Part shown: piece after piece, positions 1 through 9,178 of the stretch
How the letters are laid out: each line of letters begins with the position of its first letter
Position numbering within the stretch: position 1 is the stretch's first letter
Assembly: GCA_029688955.1 (NCBI GenBank)
Contig: JARUKZ010000002.1
Coordinates: forward strand, 124,001-188,000
DNA length: 64,000 bases
Source of the DNA: Chitinispirillales bacterium ANBcel5
GTDB lineage: Bacteria > Fibrobacterota > Chitinivibrionia > Chitinivibrionales > Chitinispirillaceae
Reading direction: 5' to 3'
Translations under genes and position numbers: made by a program
The notes under the pieces: model-generated
The model's input: only the letters and a program-made list of their open reading frames with translations
Databases searched by the model: none
Told to the model about the DNA's origin: nothing

Positions 1-1086
1 CAGTGCGCAAATCATAGTAAGAAACTTAGCATTTTCATGAGGATTTTTCCCAGGTGAAAGCCAGTTTTTCCCATCAGGGCCACATACTGCCCAGTTGTTA
101 TGTTTTCCGGATCCATTAACTCCTGCAAATGGTTTTTCATGAAGCAAACAAACAAAGCCATGCTTATCCGCAACGCTTTGTAACACCTCCATGACTATCA
201 TGTTGTGATCTACCGCGAGATTAAGCTCCTCAAAAACCGGGGCAAGTTCAAACTGTGCTGGTGCCACCTCATTGTGCCTTGTTTTGGCGGGTATTCCCAT
301 ACGCCACAGCTCGTGGTCAAGATCAGTCATAAACTCCATAACCCTGAGTTTAATTGCTCCAAAATAATGATCTTCCATCTGCTGATGTTTTGCGGGAGAA
401 CAACCAAATAACGTCCGACCAGTTTGAATCAGATCCAGCCTACGGCTTACTAATTTTTTATCGACCAAAAAGTACTCCTGCTCTGCACCAAGAGTAGCAT
501 ATGCCCGTTTGCCTTTGTTATCTATACCAAACAGATTTCCCAGACGGCACAACTGCTTTGAAAGTGCATCCATTGATCGCAGCAAGGGTGTTTTTTTATC
601 AAGCGCTTCTCCTTTATAGCCGCAAAATACAGTAGGTATACACAACACCCCCCCATTTGCACACTCTTTTATAAAGGCAGGACTGGTAGGATCCCAGGCA
701 GTATACCCTCTTGCTTCGAAGGTTTCACGCAATCCGCCTGAAGGAAAACTGGAAGCATCAGGTTCACCCTGAATCAACTCTTTACCTGAAAACTTCATCA
801 AGGCACCACCATCATGATTTGGAACCAAAAATGACTCATGTTTTTCGGCGGTAGCTCCGGTCAGGGGCTGAAACCAATGGGTAAAATGAGTTGCACCCAT
901 CTCAAGGGCCCAGGTCTTCATTGCCTCCGCAACATCATCGGCTATTTCAGAATCCAGGGTATCCCCGGCTCTTATCGTTGCACTTAAAGATTCAAATGTG
1001 CCTTCGGAAAGATAATTACGCATCATTTTCATGTTAAACACATTTTCCCCAAACTCCTCTATTACTTTTTTTCCAAGAGTATCCAT
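1..1086 (-). CDS. glnN: Glutamine synthetase type III, N-terminal part (cut by window edge)
   Basis: Reading the minus strand from the ATG at 1084-1086 gives an uninterrupted frame of 362 codons that leaves the window at base 1, so the C-terminus is missing. The product is a type III glutamine synthetase, the large (about 700-residue) ATP-dependent enzyme that makes glutamine from glutamate and ammonia in the cytoplasm. Diagnostic stretches are [49 protein letters not shown] and the catalytic block [17 protein letters not shown]. The start is supported by a purine-rich GGGGTAAGG about 4 bases upstream and by [18 protein letters not shown], a typical GlnN N-terminus. It is a single gene after a 415-bp gap, with a sigma-54-like promoter (separate entry) suggesting nitrogen control. 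Family call is very secure; regulation is inferred. Confidence 0.96.
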   Translation of the reverse strand, partial: MDTLGKKVIEEFGENVFNMKMMRNYLSEGTFESLSATIRAGDTLDSEIADDVAEAMKTWALEMGATHFTHWFQPLTGATAEKHESFLVPNHDGGALMKFSGKELIQGEPDASSFPSGGLRETFEARGYTAWDPTSPAFIKECANGGVLCIPTVFCGYKGEALDKKTPLLRSMDALSKQLCRLGNLFGIDNKGKRAYATLGAEQEYFLVDKKLVSRRLDLIQTGRTLFGCSPAKHQQMEDHYFGAIKLRVMEFMTDLDHELWRMGIPAKTRHNEVAPAQFELAPVFEELNLAVDHNMIVMEVLQSVADKHGFVCLLHEKPFAGVNGSGKHNNWAVCGPDGKNWLSPGKNPHENAKFLTMICAL

Positions 1087-1147
1087 TCTTACCTTACCCC
1101 CTGTTTTGTTTGAACAATAAGATTTTTACTTTTCATGTGCAAGTAAC

Positions 1148-1165
1148 AAGCAGAAAGCGTACCAA
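1148..1165 (-). promoter_or_regulatory. Putative sigma-54 (RpoN) promoter for glnN
   Basis: On the minus strand the sequence reads TTGGTACGCTTTCTGCTT. The -24 GG and -12 GC are separated by exactly 10 bases, as sigma-54 requires, and 10 of the 13 defined positions of the TTGGCACG-N4-TTGCW pattern agree or nearly so. The implied transcription start is about 50 bases before the glnN ATG. RpoN control of glutamine synthetase is known in many bacteria; here it is inferred from the motif alone. Confidence 0.5.
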
Positions 1166-1448
1166 CCTTTTAAAGCTCATCATCAAACTGCTTAAGTGTT
1201 TGTATTTAGAGGGGTTATATTATCTTTACTAAATTTAACAAATTACACTATGGTTAAATTTTGTTACATAATTGTGCCCATCCAGCACGAGAATTACATT
1301 TTTGTATTACGCTGTAATCCACACCAAAGCAGCCAAACAAAAACCATCAAAAGTTATCTAAAAAGGCCAGTATTAGATCAATGAAGATAAGTGCCGATCG
1401 ATCAGATTCAGTGAATGAGAGAAGGAATGCAGATGTTCAGGAAAGGGG

Positions 1449-1488
1449 AAAGACCCGCACACTTACCTTAGCAGTGCACAGGGTCTTT
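1449..1488 (-). terminator. Hairpin downstream of the permease-methyltransferase operon
   Basis: AAAGACCC at 1449-1456 pairs with GGGTCTTT at 1481-1488 around a 24-base loop that can pair further. It lies just beyond the methyltransferase stop. The minus-strand tail is CCCCTTTC rather than a clean T-run, so it is a weak intrinsic terminator at best. Confidence 0.4.
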
Positions 1489-1501
1489 AGAGCAGAAAAG
1501 C

Positions 1502-2080
1502 TTAATTAGTCTTTCTTAAGGGAGTGGTCCAAAGATACACAGTGCTCTGGCCACCACCTTCACGTCGAACCGTTGCTTTAACATCTGGCTCCACACCGGC
1601 CATATTAAATTCGTGAGAGACGATTCTTGATCCGGGTTTTAGTTTTTCAAGTTGTGGAATAAGCCGAACATTAAGATCGGGAAGAAGATACAGAGTGATA
1701 ACTGAAGCTTCACTCAAATCGAGTTCAAAAATATCCTTCTCCTCTATTGTAACAAGATCCTCAACCCCGGCTTCTTTTACGTTTTGAATCGATTTATCGA
1801 CCATTTCAGGATCAATTTCATATCCATACGCTCTAACACCCGCTTTTTTGGCAGCAGCAATAACGATCCGGCCATCTCCTGAGCCCAGATCGTACACTAC
1901 ATCATCTTCTTGTACATCAGCCAGCCTCAGCATTATTTCAACCACCTCGTGGGGTGTTGGAACATAATGAATATCAGGTGTACGCTGGGGCCTTCTGGCA
2001 GTATCACTGGCAGTCACAGCTAAAAACAAAAGTCCTGAAAGTGACAGCGTTTTGATTAGCATACATTTAACTTTAAACAT
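1502..2080 (-). CDS. Secreted class I SAM-dependent methyltransferase
   Basis: 192 residues. A signal-peptide-like N-terminus (MLIKTLSLSGLLFLAVTASD, residues 7-26) precedes a class I methyltransferase fold: motif I VYDLGSGDGRIVIAAAKKAG near residues 62-81, then the acidic strand-2 end AYGYEIDPEM. The PTPHEVVEIMLRLA entry helix is typical of the small Methyltransf_25/31-like proteins found in many diderms. The substrate is unknown. The start codon overlaps the stop of the upstream permease gene as TAATG, so the two are co-transcribed and translationally coupled. Export of a SAM-dependent enzyme is odd because SAM is cytoplasmic; the hydrophobic segment could instead be an inner-membrane anchor. 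Fold call is firm, function open. Confidence 0.85.
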   Translation of the reverse strand: MFKVKCMLIKTLSLSGLLFLAVTASDTARRPQRTPDIHYVPTPHEVVEIMLRLADVQEDDVVYDLGSGDGRIVIAAAKKAGVRAYGYEIDPEMVDKSIQNVKEAGVEDLVTIEEKDIFELDLSEASVITLYLLPDLNVRLIPQLEKLKPGSRIVSHEFNMAGVEPDVKATVRREGGGQSTVYLWTTPLRKTN

Positions 2081-3564
2081 TACATCTCCCTTTGTTTAGT
2101 TTTTTGTAAAAGTTTTTTCTCCCGGGTAAAACCTAACCAGTAAAACGGTATGCCCGCCATAAGTAATGTCATACCAAAAACAGACAAACCCTTAGCATAA
2201 ATGATGCTATTATATAGCATATAAAAACAGGTAAAACAGAATATTAAAGGTAAATAAGGATACAGTGGAACAGAAAATGACCGTTTGAAACTCCTGTTCT
2301 TTATTCTAAGTATAAAAAGTGAAATGCCGCTTAGCAATAAAAAGAGCCAAAACACAGGAGCTGTTCCTGCTACAAGTGTTCCAAATCCCCCTCCATACTG
2401 TTCCCAGGGTAGCTTATCCAAACCTATCACTACAAGGAATCTGTCAAGAGCAGAGCGACCTGCTTTTGTACCCACACCAAAAATCATCAGCAGCGTAATC
2501 AGACACTGAACTAAAAAGGAGATTGCCGGAGTACCGAATCGTGATGACCAGCGCCCCAAAACAGAGAACGTTTTATGATCCAGCCCCATCGCAGCATACA
2601 CCCGTGAACCTGTTAAAATGGAGCCGTTAATCGAGCAGAGAACAGAAAGGATCACAATCATGCTCATTATTTTTGCGCCTGCACTTCCAAAGCTTAACTG
2701 CAACACTTCAGAAGCTGGAGCAGCGGAGTTTCTGAGCCCCTCAAAACCCAAACCATACAGATAGCCCACATTTACAATGATCGAAACCAAAGTAATCACA
2801 CTTATACTTATAAGTAGCGCTCTTGGTATATTTTTGCCTGGTTCACGAACCTCCGCCGCTACAAATGCCGCCTCGTTCCATCCCCCAAATGCATAAAGAA
2901 CCATAATCATTGCCAGGCCTACCCCGGGGCCACTTCGTGCATTCTCAACCAAAAACGCGTTTTCACTACTAACGAAAAAACCTGCCATAATTACTGCAGC
3001 TAATCCAAGCATTATGGAAATGGTAAGAAGATACTGAGTGGTTTTCCCAAATTTTACTCCAATTATATTTACTACAGTCAAAGCTACTACTACAGCAGCA
3101 GCAAACCACACCTGATCAACTGTCGCAAACAGTTGTGTAGCATACCTGGCAAACACATAGGATAGAGCACCTATACTACCTGTTTGTATTACCACCAAAC
3201 GCCCCCACCCAAACAGATACCCCACACAGGGATGAAAGGCTTTGGTAAGATAGGTATAATCTCCTCCCATGTGAGGGTAACTTGTTGCCAGCTCAGCGTA
3301 ACAGAGTGCCCCCACTATGGAGAGTACCCCGCCCAACAACCAAATCCCAAGACCATGCCAGGGGGTAGATACATTGTTAAATACAATAGGAGGGATCTCA
3401 AAAATCGAAACCCCAATTACTATCCCTACTATTATGCTCACACACCCCCAAAGACCTAAATGGCGCTTTAGCCCCCCATTGTAGGACTGTAATTCATATA
3501 TGGTTGTGTTACATGAGTTTGGTTTTCTGATAACCGGTTTTTCCAATGTTGTACTATCAGACAT
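2080..3564 (-). CDS. APC-superfamily amino acid permease
   Basis: 494 residues with about 12 hydrophobic spans and the APC-superfamily consensus near TM1 (GCVSIIVGIVIGVSIFEIPP) and TM6 region (YAFGGWNEAAFVAAEVREPG). This is the LAT/YfnA-type amino-acid permease class, an inner-membrane transporter of amino acids or polyamines. I place the start at ATG 3562-3564 (MSDSTTLEKP) because GAGG lies 5 bases upstream of it; an in-frame ATG 10 codons earlier lacks a better site. The last codon overlaps the methyltransferase start by one base. The internal loop around residues 350-390 is longer than in simple APC members. Substrate cannot be told from sequence. Confidence 0.92.
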   Translation of the reverse strand: MSDSTTLEKPVIRKPNSCNTTIYELQSYNGGLKRHLGLWGCVSIIVGIVIGVSIFEIPPIVFNNVSTPWHGLGIWLLGGVLSIVGALCYAELATSYPHMGGDYTYLTKAFHPCVGYLFGWGRLVVIQTGSIGALSYVFARYATQLFATVDQVWFAAAVVVALTVVNIIGVKFGKTTQYLLTISIMLGLAAVIMAGFFVSSENAFLVENARSGPGVGLAMIMVLYAFGGWNEAAFVAAEVREPGKNIPRALLISISVITLVSIIVNVGYLYGLGFEGLRNSAAPASEVLQLSFGSAGAKIMSMIVILSVLCSINGSILTGSRVYAAMGLDHKTFSVLGRWSSRFGTPAISFLVQCLITLLMIFGVGTKAGRSALDRFLVVIGLDKLPWEQYGGGFGTLVAGTAPVFWLFLLLSGISLFILRIKNRSFKRSFSVPLYPYLPLIFCFTCFYMLYNSIIYAKGLSVFGMTLLMAGIPFYWLGFTREKKLLQKTKQREM

Positions 3565-3748
3565 GTATTCCTCTTCGAGGCTCCTAAAATACAATCAAAT
3601 ATATTAATTGAGATAAGTTAAACTCAAAGTAGCCTACCAAAACTACTAGTTTCCATTCAAAAAAGAGAGAAAATGATCGTACCGACCCTTAGGGTAGGAG
3701 TTTAATTACAACGCTGCAGATTTAAGAAGCTACATTTTTTTAGCAGGT

Positions 3749-4972
3749 TTAAAAATAGTACCTCAGACGTGCTGCCAGAAGATTAGGTAATTGCCCAAAA
3801 ACGGTCCCATCATCACCGATATAGAGTTGAGCGATTGTTAGAAGGTCAAGGTTCGTTGCCACAGACCAGTCCAGAGATGGCTGAAGAAGAAGAGACTGAT
3901 CATCAGGATTAAACATCACCGAAAGAGCTCCCTGTAGAAGTGGAACAAATGGATAGGATACAGAACTATACAGAAGAAATCTGGCAGGGGTAAGATTTTT
4001 GGCATTGATTTGGGGAGACAGCAGAGGAACAGTATCTACGATCCCATTATCACCAAAACCGTTGTACAAAGCTTCCCCGATAACATGCAAACCGTTGGCG
4101 AACATGTAATCGCCCGAAATTGCTGTTACAGTCGTGAGCTCATCTCCTATATCTACCCCATCATCTTCACTAAGAAACGGAAGATAGGTACTGAGCTCTC
4201 CCCTGAACCCAGCCCCTCCAATTGAACCAGACCAGGAAAAGCCTCCCGCAGCATCCAGCCCAAAAAATCCTCCCTGAAACTGAAGGTCGTAATTAAAGCG
4301 GTTAAAACGGTAGAGCAGTGCATATACCCGCTCCTCTCTGTGCTCAGAAGCCCCAAGTGCTGCCTCAAATAACGATAACACCCCGGGATAGTACTGAACA
4401 CGCAATGCATCCGAACCAGGTCGCTCCTCGTAATCAAAATCAAGGTATTCATAGGCATTAAACCAATCATTGGGGTTCCAAACATAATTGGTGCCCCAGT
4501 TCACCCGCTGCCTGCCCACAGTTACCCGTAAGCTGGGGCGTGAGTAGGACAGATACAGGCGATCCATGTTAAGCACCGTAATACCGCCCCAGGCGCCGGT
4601 AAGATCCATTATACCCCTGTCTTCGCCAATAATATCAACCACCGGACTCTCTAACCCAAACGCCTCAGCCTGCTCACCCCAAAACACCTGAAGCCTCACA
4701 GCACCATGTAATGTAACCGGCACAACGGGCAGAAAATAGGTAAAATCCAACCGTGAGTGAATCAGGTAATCTAAAAACTGCTCATCGGGATCAAAACTGA
4801 AACTGTAAATAGGCATTCCACCCAAAAAACCCCGAACTTCTGTATTTTGCTCTGAGGGCAACCATTGTGCCCCGGTTTCAAAGCCAATCACCACAAGTGC
4901 CAACATCGCAAGCACAATGTTGTCCTTTTTTCCTGTAACGCTGCGCCTCCACCAACTATCTCTCACTGTCAT
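3749..4972 (-). CDS. Outer-membrane beta-barrel protein of the LolA/FtsX operon
   Basis: 407 residues. After a short basic start comes a hydrophobic segment (residues 16-34, IVLAMLALVVIGFETGA) usable as a signal peptide. The rest is alternating polar/aromatic beta-strand sequence with many Tyr, Phe and Gly, and the protein ends in LRYYF, the C-terminal aromatic residue typical of BAM-inserted outer-membrane barrels. It is the last gene of a five-gene operon; its start lies inside the 3' end of the ATPase gene (17-bp overlap). Conserved-looking stretches include VGRQRVNWGTNYVWNPNDWF. Context suggests the outer-membrane partner of an ABC export system, but I know no characterised homologue. Barrel call good, role inferred. 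Confidence 0.75.
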   Translation of the reverse strand: MTVRDSWWRRSVTGKKDNIVLAMLALVVIGFETGAQWLPSEQNTEVRGFLGGMPIYSFSFDPDEQFLDYLIHSRLDFTYFLPVVPVTLHGAVRLQVFWGEQAEAFGLESPVVDIIGEDRGIMDLTGAWGGITVLNMDRLYLSYSRPSLRVTVGRQRVNWGTNYVWNPNDWFNAYEYLDFDYEERPGSDALRVQYYPGVLSLFEAALGASEHREERVYALLYRFNRFNYDLQFQGGFFGLDAAGGFSWSGSIGGAGFRGELSTYLPFLSEDDGVDIGDELTTVTAISGDYMFANGLHVIGEALYNGFGDNGIVDTVPLLSPQINAKNLTPARFLLYSSVSYPFVPLLQGALSVMFNPDDQSLLLQPSLDWSVATNLDLLTIAQLYIGDDGTVFGQLPNLLAARLRYYF

Positions 4973-5645
4973 CCCTAACCTCCCCGTCGAGAAGACTCAC
5001 CACCCTTCGTGCACGTTTAATTACCCGTTCATCATGGGTGGAAAAGAGAATGGTGGTTTTAAGTTTTGAATTAAGCTCAGCCATCAAATCCAGAAGGTTT
5101 TCAGCGGATCTGGAATCAAGATTTGCGGTTGGCTCATCGGCCAGAACAAATTTGGGCTTTGATGCCAAAGCACGTGCAACTGCAACCCGCTGCTGCTCAC
5201 CACCAGAGAGTTGAACCGGACGGTGATCAGCCCGTTTTTTCAACCCAACAGCTTCAAGAAGCTCAAGGGACCGGTTACGTCTTTGGTGCTTATCAACCTT
5301 TTGAAGCATCATTATAAATTCGATATTCTCTTTTGCAGTTAATACAGGGATAAGATTATAGGCCTGAAAAACAAACCCTATATTAAATAATCTAAAGTCG
5401 ATAATTTCACCCGAGGACAACTTCCCGATATCTGTTTTGTCTATAACAACGGTGCCCTGAGTTGGCCTGTCCAATCCACCCAACAAATGCAGCAGCGTAC
5501 TTTTCCCCGACCCTGAAGGTCCCACAATAGCGGTAAACTCCCCATCCAAAATCGTAAGGTTAACACCATTGAGGGCTTTTACAGGAACCTCTGATTCGTG
5601 ATACTCTTTTTTTAAATTGTTAGTTGTTATAACTTCCACAGCCAT
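4956..5645 (-). CDS. LolD/MacB-type ABC transporter ATPase
   Basis: 229 residues, full length for the LolD/FtsE/MacB ATPase family. Walker A is GPSGSGKST (near residue 42), the Q-loop is FVFQAYNLIPVLTAKENIEF, the signature is LSGGEQQRVAVARAL, Walker B is FVLADEPTANLD and the H-loop STHD. These ATPases power FtsX-like permeases that extract lipoproteins or other substrates from the inner membrane (mechanotransmission) rather than moving them across it. It sits directly after two FtsX permease genes (11-bp gap) and overlaps the barrel gene, so its partners are clear. Confidence 0.95.
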   Translation of the reverse strand: MAVEVITTNNLKKEYHESEVPVKALNGVNLTILDGEFTAIVGPSGSGKSTLLHLLGGLDRPTQGTVVIDKTDIGKLSSGEIIDFRLFNIGFVFQAYNLIPVLTAKENIEFIMMLQKVDKHQRRNRSLELLEAVGLKKRADHRPVQLSGGEQQRVAVARALASKPKFVLADEPTANLDSRSAENLLDLMAELNSKLKTTILFSTHDERVIKRARRVVSLLDGEVRDDSER

Positions 5646-5656
5646 TTTTCTACCTT

Positions 5657-6874
5657 TCAGTCTGTACGTAACGCATCAGCCGGCCTGAGCCTGAGGGCCT
5701 TTAACGCCGGGTATAAAGCCGAAAGCACCGCTACCACTATGACCATTAGCCCCAGTACCGGATACATTGTCCAGGGCAGTTGAGGGTAGAGGATCTCACC
5801 GGTGCCAAATTCAGCAAGACCTTCTGCAAACACCGAAAGATCGATTCCTGTTTCTGACACCACCGAGATAAGCACAAAGGAAAACACCATGCCCACAACC
5901 GCTCCGGTGACCGAAAGCACCACCGTCTCAAGCACAATCATGGAAAACAGCGTCCCACGCTTCATCCCCACTGCCATAAGCATCCCAATCTCCCGGGTGC
6001 GCTCAAGCACCACCATAAGCATTGTATTTACTATTCCAAAGGCAAGAGCAAGAAGGATAACTATCAGAAATATGTAGAGAAAAACATCCAGGGTCGAGGC
6101 GATATAATCAAGTTCAGGGGCTAAATCACGCCAGGTCTCTACACACATCCCCTCAGCCATCTGTTCTATGTACACCATTGAAGTATCCATTGCTTCCATA
6201 GTGGTAAAGAGTATCGATACCTGCTGAAACCGCTGCTGGTCCATCTCCAGATGAGGAGCCAGATCATCCGAACGCACATATATTGTACTGCGGTCAAACT
6301 CAGCCGACGGAGTGCGGAAAAGCCCGCTAACCCTGAATGCCCCGCCACTAATCACCCCTTCAACGTTTTGAAATGTTAATACCAGCCTCGAGCCCACGCC
6401 GATATCCAGCCGCTCCGCAAGCTCCTGTCCAATCACTGCAGGATTGAGCATTGCAGTATCAAAATACTGCCCTTCGATAATAGATTCGTCGATTATCGTA
6501 AGATTCCGCTCCATAGACGGAATAACCCCCAGCATCTCCACCCCCATCGCCATTCTGGGAGATGAGGCCATTGCGTCTACAAGCATCCGTGGCGCAGCAG
6601 CACGAACCTGCTCCATTGTAGTAATCTCAGAGGCTATACCCATCGCATTTGGTACATACAAGGAAAGATCTCGTTCCCTGCGATAATCGGGGTGAGTAAT
6701 CTGAACGTGAGAGAGTCTGGTGGTGAGTGAAACAGACACAATCTGATCCCCCATACCAAGCATCACCGCCGTTGCAAACAATCCGGCAAGCAACCCCACG
6801 GCTATGGCACACATGATGATGAGGCTTCTGGTTTTATTTCTCCAGATATTTTTCCACGCCATTTCAAAAAACAC
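5657..6874 (-). CDS. FtsX/LolE-type ABC permease (second of pair)
   Basis: 405 residues with the classic MacB/LolCE layout: one TM segment near residues 19-40, a large periplasmic domain (about 45-265), then three TM segments in the C-terminal FtsX domain (about 268-290, 318-345, 370-395). The FtsX hallmark is TREIGMLMAVGMKRG, followed by LYPALKALRLRPADALR, the usual FtsX C-terminus. It forms an operon with another permease (19-bp gap) and the LolD-like ATPase, so the transporter is likely a heterodimeric membrane pair. It is about 25-30% like its neighbour by eye, consistent with an old duplication. Confidence 0.93.
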   Translation of the reverse strand: MFFEMAWKNIWRNKTRSLIIMCAIAVGLLAGLFATAVMLGMGDQIVSVSLTTRLSHVQITHPDYRRERDLSLYVPNAMGIASEITTMEQVRAAAPRMLVDAMASSPRMAMGVEMLGVIPSMERNLTIIDESIIEGQYFDTAMLNPAVIGQELAERLDIGVGSRLVLTFQNVEGVISGGAFRVSGLFRTPSAEFDRSTIYVRSDDLAPHLEMDQQRFQQVSILFTTMEAMDTSMVYIEQMAEGMCVETWRDLAPELDYIASTLDVFLYIFLIVILLALAFGIVNTMLMVVLERTREIGMLMAVGMKRGTLFSMIVLETVVLSVTGAVVGMVFSFVLISVVSETGIDLSVFAEGLAEFGTGEILYPQLPWTMYPVLGLMVIVVAVLSALYPALKALRLRPADALRTD

Positions 6875-6893
6875 TTACACAAGCCCCCAAAAT

Positions 6894-8117
6894 TTATCCA
6901 TGCAACTGATCTGAAATATTAAGTTTGCGAACCGACAAAACCGGATACAAACACGCCACAAGCGAAATTACCATTACCACTATCCCCTGATTAATAAAAA
7001 TTGATGGACTAACCAGAAAAGGAATCAGCGGATCGAAACCAAATTGACGCATAGCCTGAGCGGTATCTCCGGTTAACACTATTGGATTAGCCCTCATATA
7101 TAGAAGTATGGGTACAGAAACAACGATTCCGCTTAGTGTTCCAAGTAATCCTATCACCACTGTTTCAATAAGCAGTATCAGGCTCAGCGCCCGGTTTTTA
7201 AGCCCTATGGCAACCATGATGGCAAATTCCCTGCGTCGCTCAGCCATCATCATCATCACTGTGCCAAAAACCCCAAAAGCAATTACCAGATATAAAATCC
7301 CAAGCATAATTAACCCCTGGGCATCGTCCAGCTCAATTATCTGCACCAATTCCGGTAGCATCTCTCTCCAGGTAAGAACGTCTATATCGTTTCCATAAAT
7401 ACCCCAGATCTGGTCCCTTACACTCCACAGTCTGTCAGGCCTGTCTATCATAACCGCAAGTGAAGTAATTCTTTGGGGCATAGAATAAAACCACTGCGCA
7501 TCTTCAAGGCTCATATATAGCATACTCTGATTAAGATCGGGAAGAGGCAGATCAACGATACCCTCTACCAGAAACGCGCCGGCGGCACTCATTCCGTAAT
7601 ACCCCTGCCCCAAAAGAATAACCGTGTCCTCAGGTGAAACGTTAAGGTACTCTGCAAGACCACTTGCGATTAGTACCCGCTCAGAACTCCCCCCGGAAAG
7701 ATAGGTGCCCTCAATAAGCTGCTCCTCAAGATTGTTCATCCTGTTTTCTGCCTCAGGATCGATGCCGGTCACTACCGATGCGCGCGTTTGATCGCCCGAT
7801 GATGCCAAAGCGAACGACTCTATCCGCGGCACCACATGGGTAACATCCTCAAGCGCCATCACCTCTTCCACCATCTCCTGACGATACTGCATGCTGTTTT
7901 CAAGGCTTCTGGTCTCCCAAAACTCCTCACCCTGCACCTGAATAAACCCCGTAGAGATTCTGACAGTATTGGTTATCATGTGTTCGTAGGTACCAAGCTG
8001 CATCGAACGGATAAAAAGAACCAGTATCACGGCAAAGAAGATTGATGCGGTGGTGATAAGCGTGCGGTGGCTGTTACGCCAAAGATTTCTCCATGCCATA
8101 GTAACAAAAAGCATCAT
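6894..8117 (-). CDS. FtsX/LolC-type ABC permease (first of pair)
   Basis: 407 residues, same architecture as the next gene: N-terminal TM (about 18-40, FFAVILVLFIRSM), a periplasmic MacB-like domain, and three C-terminal TM spans. The FtsX motif reads RREFAIMVAIGLKNRAL and the end is ACLYPVLSVRKLNISDQL. It is 7 bp downstream of the LolA-like gene and shares the operon with the ATPase and barrel genes. Likely role: membrane subunit of a system that moves lipid or lipoprotein from the inner membrane to the LolA-like carrier. Substrate is unknown. Confidence 0.92.
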   Translation of the reverse strand: MMLFVTMAWRNLWRNSHRTLITTASIFFAVILVLFIRSMQLGTYEHMITNTVRISTGFIQVQGEEFWETRSLENSMQYRQEMVEEVMALEDVTHVVPRIESFALASSGDQTRASVVTGIDPEAENRMNNLEEQLIEGTYLSGGSSERVLIASGLAEYLNVSPEDTVILLGQGYYGMSAAGAFLVEGIVDLPLPDLNQSMLYMSLEDAQWFYSMPQRITSLAVMIDRPDRLWSVRDQIWGIYGNDIDVLTWREMLPELVQIIELDDAQGLIMLGILYLVIAFGVFGTVMMMMAERRREFAIMVAIGLKNRALSLILLIETVVIGLLGTLSGIVVSVPILLYMRANPIVLTGDTAQAMRQFGFDPLIPFLVSPSIFINQGIVVMVISLVACLYPVLSVRKLNISDQLHG

Positions 8118-8124
8118 GGGATTT

Positions 8125-8871
8125 CTACCTTATGGTTCTCATGTTTTGCTGAGAGAAGAACCCTTCATCGATATCGATATCAAACTCCAAATCATCATAT
8201 TCCATAACTGTGCTTTGCCCCTGCTCATCAACAGGCACCATCTCCCAGCGGGTAGGAATCTCCCTTCCCCCCAGTTCACGAACAGAATCGAGGGTAAGAT
8301 CATTAACCAGCACCCCGTCTTCATCGTAATACAGTGCGCGACGCTGGTTATAATCATCTTTGGTTACCCACATCTCTACCCTGTCCCATACTACCGCAGC
8401 TTCAGGTTTTGGAACCATCTCTACGCGCCAGGCCTCCATCTGTTCCACCGTTGTATCGGGAAGAAAAGAATGTTCATAATCATCGACGATTGAAGCCTCC
8501 TGCACCAGATCATCATTGGTAAAGTCTGAACCCATCCAGGACTGAGTCATCATTGAAGGAGGGATTCTTACTACTCTCTGAATAGATGGCACCCACTGCC
8601 ACACTTCATTGTAACGTTTAAGAAAGGAGGTACCCCGATCCCTTGGAGGTGAGAGGATATAGATCATGGAAAAATCCTGGCTAAGGGAGTAGGCGCGTAC
8701 AGAAAGTTCTCTGGTCCAGTCGGGTCGTATGATACGCATAGTCATCTCCGCACGGCTGGACTCTCCCCTCATCCGCTCATCAACCCTGCGCACCACCTCC
8801 GTTGCGTCCTGCGCCCAAAGTAAAGAACAAAATGATACTGCTGCAAGGATTAAAACAACTTTAACGCCCAT
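8125..8871 (-). CDS. Outer-membrane lipoprotein-sorting (LolA-like) protein
   Basis: 248 residues from ATG 8869-8871 (MGVKVVLILAAVSFCSLLWA), chosen because AAGGGG lies about 8 bases upstream and a signal peptide with an AQ cleavage site follows at once; a longer frame to 8952 would bury that signal. The mature protein resembles the LolA-like outer-membrane lipoprotein-sorting family (MTMRIIRPDWTRELSVRAYS, ILSPPRDRGTSFLKRYNEVW, SWMGSDFTNDDL), periplasmic half-barrels that carry acyl chains. It is the first gene of the five-gene operon. In related clusters this protein accompanies FtsX permeases, which fits a second, Lol-like pathway. Confidence 0.88.
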   Translation of the reverse strand: MGVKVVLILAAVSFCSLLWAQDATEVVRRVDERMRGESSRAEMTMRIIRPDWTRELSVRAYSLSQDFSMIYILSPPRDRGTSFLKRYNEVWQWVPSIQRVVRIPPSMMTQSWMGSDFTNDDLVQEASIVDDYEHSFLPDTTVEQMEAWRVEMVPKPEAAVVWDRVEMWVTKDDYNQRRALYYDEDGVLVNDLTLDSVRELGGREIPTRWEMVPVDEQGQSTVMEYDDLEFDIDIDEGFFSQQNMRTIR

Positions 8872-9022
8872 AATAAAGCCCCTTTTATCTAAAAGCACTA
8901 CCCGGGTATTCGCGACATCAACAAAGACGCAAATTTTATTCCACCAGTTCACAGTGTTAATTTCAATCTGGCCTGGTGATTGATTGTTAATTATTACAGG
9001 TGGATTTTAATTGAGGTGGTTT

Positions 9023-9178
9023 ATGGTACTCTGGGCCATTATCTTTGCAATAATAGCACTGATCGCTGGCATCCTGAAGTTTACGGAAGTACCGGGCCAT
9101 ATATCAGCCATTGCAAAAGGGCTTTTTTTTGTGTTTCTTATACTCTTTGTTGTCTCGTTTTGGATACAGGTGTTGTGA
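9023..9178 (+). CDS. DUF1328-family small membrane protein
   Basis: A 51-residue gene. The product is almost wholly two hydrophobic helices: [17 protein letters not shown] and [17 protein letters not shown], separated by [12 protein letters not shown]. This is the DUF1328 (YtjA) pattern, widespread short inner-membrane proteins of unknown function with a typical length near 55. GAGG lies about 7 bases before the ATG. Its TGA overlaps the next gene's ATG (TGATG), so the two are coupled. It is divergent from the LolA-like operon, with 151 bp between the two starts. Confidence 0.85.
   Translation: MVLWAIIFAIIALIAGILKFTEVPGHISAIAKGLFFVFLILFVVSFWIQVL

Larger units (their letters stand above)
1087..1501. 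other. Intergenic region upstream of glnN
   Basis: This gene-free stretch lies between the glnN start and the end of the methyltransferase gene. It holds the putative sigma-54 site at 1148-1165 and a terminator-like hairpin at 1449-1488. The short frame at 1196-1384 has no ribosome site and no recognisable protein character, so I do not call a gene. Confidence 0.7.
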
